DNA from: Candidatus Woesearchaeota archaeon CG10_big_fil_rev_8_21_14_0_10_37_12
GTDB taxonomy: Archaea; Nanobdellota; Nanobdellia; Woesearchaeales; ARS49
DNA: 64,000 bases
Assembly (NCBI GenBank): GCA_002762795.1
Contig: PCYA01000018.1
Span: 1 to 64,000, forward strand
Reading direction: 5' to 3'
Below, piece after piece: positions 61,248 to 64,000 of the stretch. The notes below the pieces were generated by a model. It worked only from the letters and a program-made list of their open reading frames with translations. It did no database searches and was not told the origin of the DNA. The stretch's first letter is position 1. Each line of letters begins with the position of its first letter. The translations under genes and the position numbers were made by a program.

Positions 61248-62564
61248 CTAAGAAACAGAAACCAATTCTCTTTCTTCAAAAGGTCCAGCTATAGCGATAG
61301 CTGGATTTACAAAATATTTGTTTGCAACATATTGCACTTCTGCGCTTGTTACTTCGTCAATTAATTTTGGATAATTAATGTCGTGTTCGTAACCTAGTCC
61401 TTGGATTTCGTATAATGCCAGGTAATTTGCTTGATCTTTTGTTTTTTGATGGTCTAAAAAGTAAAACCCTTTGAGTTTTTGTTTGACCATTGCAAGTTCT
61501 TCTTCGCTTACTTTTTCATTGCGCAATAGTTCAACTTGTTCTGTAATGCCTCCTAGTGCTTGGTCTTTGACGTCTCCTCTGCTCATCATTGTAATTTTCA
61601 TAAAGCCTGTGCTGCGAACGCTTGGCGTAATTGCATATGCTGTGTATGCTAGTGCTCGTTTGTCTCGTAATTCATAGAATAATCTGCTTCCTGATCCTGC
61701 TCCTAGGATGTTGCTTGATAATTTTAATGCGGGGAAATCTTCGTGTGTTGCAGGGATTAGCTGGTATCCTTGGTTGATGTAGAAGCTTTCTATGTTCATT
61801 TGTTTTGTTTGAACAGTCTTCTTTGATCTCTGTGGCAAAAATGTTGTTTGTTCTCGTATTCTTGTTGATTGCATGTTTCTGAACAAAGAGTGTATTGCGT
61901 TAACAGTGCTTTTTTCGCGAATGTTTCCTGCAACAGCGATTACAATATTGTTCGGAGCATACCATTGTTTATAATATTTAACAAGGTCTTCATGAGTTAT
62001 TTTTTCAATTGTTTCTTTGTAGCCTGCGGGAGGGTGTTGGTATGGGTGTCCTTGGTAGAATGTTGTCATAAATACTTCCTCGATAACACTGTTTGGCTGG
62101 TCTTTTTTTGCTTCGATTTCTCCGAGAATCAACTTTCTTTCGCGTTCAATTTCTTCTGTATCGAATGTTGGGTTTAATATTACATCTTGGAGTATTTCGA
62201 GTGCTGTGCTTATGCTGTCGCTTGGGATTTCAATGATTATTTCGCTGTATTCTACAAATGTTTTTGCTTCAATTGTTCCTCCTGCTTCTTCAATTTCTTT
62301 GGTGATTTGGTCTCTGGTTCTTTTTGTTGTTCCTGCGAGAATCATTCTGTTTGTGAAGCTGCCCAGTCCATGTTTTTCTCCGTCTGTAGCAATGCTTTTT
62401 TTAACCAGAAGATCTATTGCTGTCATTCCTGTGTCTGGGTTTTGTTTAAGTAAAAGTGTGAGTCCGTTGCCAAATACATATTTGCTTCCTGCTTCTGTAT
62501 GTTCTTCATATTGAATCGTAGTGCAGCCAGCAAGTAAAACCAATAATATCAGAATCTTTTTCAT
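61248..62564 (-). CDS. M16-family peptidase-like lipoprotein, catalytic motif degenerate
   Basis: Lipobox LLAGCTT; M16 fold segments but HGLGSF replaces HxxEH. Confidence 0.85.
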   Translation of the reverse strand: MKKILILLVLLAGCTTIQYEEHTEAGSKYVFGNGLTLLLKQNPDTGMTAIDLLVKKSIATDGEKHGLGSFTNRMILAGTTKRTRDQITKEIEEAGGTIEAKTFVEYSEIIIEIPSDSISTALEILQDVILNPTFDTEEIERERKLILGEIEAKKDQPNSVIEEVFMTTFYQGHPYQHPPAGYKETIEKITHEDLVKYYKQWYAPNNIVIAVAGNIREKSTVNAIHSLFRNMQSTRIREQTTFLPQRSKKTVQTKQMNIESFYINQGYQLIPATHEDFPALKLSSNILGAGSGSRLFYELRDKRALAYTAYAITPSVRSTGFMKITMMSRGDVKDQALGGITEQVELLRNEKVSEEELAMVKQKLKGFYFLDHQKTKDQANYLALYEIQGLGYEHDINYPKLIDEVTSAEVQYVANKYFVNPAIAIAGPFEERELVSVS

Positions 62565-63919
62565 ATTTTTGGTTTTACCTCGTAAAGAGTGTATCCTTTG
62601 AAATAATTATTTGCAACGCGTTGGATGTCTTTTGCTGTTACTTTGTTTATGTTTTCTATGAATGTGCTGTACTCGTGAATGTTTCCGTCTATCCATGCGT
62701 TTCCGATGTCAAATCCTATTTGGAAAACTTCTTCGTGTGATTTTAGTCTTTCTGCTTTGATGATTGTTTTTGCTTTTTTCAGTTCTTCCTCACCAACAGT
62801 TTCTGTTTTGAATCTTTCTAACTGTAAGAGCACTTCTGCTTTTGCTGCTGATGTTTTTTCAGGTTCTACGATAATGATTGTTTCAAATGCTCCTAGTTCG
62901 TTAAGTGCGTAATAATTGCTTTTTCCGCTTACAATGAGATGTTTTTCTTTTTTGATTTCTTTTTGTAGTCTTGAGCTTTCTCCTTCTGAAAAAATCGTGT
63001 TTAGTAAAATAGCAGCGTATTTATCTTTGTGTGAAGCTTCTGGCATGGTGTATCCTATTGCGATGTATGTGTTGCCTACATTTTTTTTGCTTGTTGCGTA
63101 TTTTGGTGTCGTGTTTGGCAGTTGTACTGGTCTGATTTGTTTTGGCAGTTCTTTTGGTTTGAAGTCTTTGAATGCATCTTGTACTTTTGCAATGGTTTCT
63201 TCTTTGTTTATGTTTCCTGCAATTATAATGTTCATGTTGTTTGGAACATACCAGGTGTTGTAAAATTCCTGCAATGGTTCTTTGTTCGCTGCTGCTTCTA
63301 TTGTTTCTTTGTATCCGATGATTGGGTGTTTGTATGGGTGTTCATCAACTAGTAATGATGTGAATTTTTCGTCAAGGTATTGTTCTGGGTTGCTGTCTAC
63401 AAGTCTTTGTTCTTCAAAAATGACTTCTTTTTCTTTTTGTATTTCTGTTTCATCAAATAATGGGTTGAATAGTAAGTCTGTCATGTATGGGAATATTTCC
63501 TCAAATTTGTCTGCTGGTACTGTAACAAAGTAGGTTGTCCAGTCAAGGGAGGTCATTGCGTTAAGGTCTCCTCCGAGTGATTCTACTTTTTTGTGGAAGC
63601 TGCCTACAGGTTGTGTTGCTGTTCCTTTAAACCAGATGTGTTCAAAGATGTGTGCAATTCCTTTGTATTCCAGAGGTTCGTCTTTTCCTCCTGCGTGTAC
63701 CCAGAATTGGATTGTTACAAGGGGTATTGATGGAATTTCTTTGACAGTTACTGTTAATCCATTTTCAAGAACAACTGGTTCAACTTTCTGGTCAAGTGCA
63801 GTGTATGGCACGTTTACTAATCCTAACGGGTTGTACCAAAAGCTTGCAATAGTTATTGCTAAAATAATTACTACAAAGATAGCTAATAAGCTATTGTTTA
63901 TCCTCTTTTTTCGTCCCAT
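62561..63919 (-). CDS. M16-family zinc peptidase, membrane-anchored, active-type
   Basis: GIAHIFEHIWFKGT (HxxEH); N-terminal TM; ATGA overlap with downstream M16. Confidence 0.9.
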   Translation of the reverse strand: MGRKKRINNSLLAIFVVIILAITIASFWYNPLGLVNVPYTALDQKVEPVVLENGLTVTVKEIPSIPLVTIQFWVHAGGKDEPLEYKGIAHIFEHIWFKGTATQPVGSFHKKVESLGGDLNAMTSLDWTTYFVTVPADKFEEIFPYMTDLLFNPLFDETEIQKEKEVIFEEQRLVDSNPEQYLDEKFTSLLVDEHPYKHPIIGYKETIEAAANKEPLQEFYNTWYVPNNMNIIIAGNINKEETIAKVQDAFKDFKPKELPKQIRPVQLPNTTPKYATSKKNVGNTYIAIGYTMPEASHKDKYAAILLNTIFSEGESSRLQKEIKKEKHLIVSGKSNYYALNELGAFETIIIVEPEKTSAAKAEVLLQLERFKTETVGEEELKKAKTIIKAERLKSHEEVFQIGFDIGNAWIDGNIHEYSTFIENINKVTAKDIQRVANNYFKGYTLYEVKPKI

Positions 63920-64000
63920 TGATGGGATTAAGAAGCTCTGTTAGATATTTAAATGTTTGGAAGAAAGAAAAAATAAAATTTAATTCTCTTTATGCGTCTT

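Overview
The window is an archaeal chromosome segment, probably DPANN and Woesearchaeota/Nanoarchaeota-like. This rests on Kae1, LonB, eL35/L35Ae, eL41, TFB-type zinc ribbon, TrmB regulators, BHB-type tRNA introns and the 16S/23S sequence; the lineage is my inference. It carries a minus-strand rRNA operon (16S - tRNA-Ala(TGC) - 23S), four other tRNA genes (three with insertions/introns), about 45 protein genes, and several families of short palindromic elements. Main points: (1) Nested and tandem hairpin elements, one of which interrupts an MFS gene in place. (2) A tRNA-Leu(GAG)-like gene with a 32-nt insertion in its T-loop, and an intron-containing tRNA-Ile(UAU). (3) A four-gene membrane/coiled-coil operon beside two giant repeat proteins; one of these runs off the window edge and is missing from the ORF track. 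(4) A 33-codon eL41 gene missing from the ORF track. (5) An ATP-grasp/multi-swivel enzyme without a visible PEP barrel, plus a nearby paralogue. (6) Orphan amino-acid-type substrate-binding lipoproteins paired with regulators, two heme-oxygenase-like proteins and a methyltransferase. (7) A TFIIB-type zinc ribbon fused to a histone-H1-like tail. Product names come from motif recognition in the translations; no database search was run.
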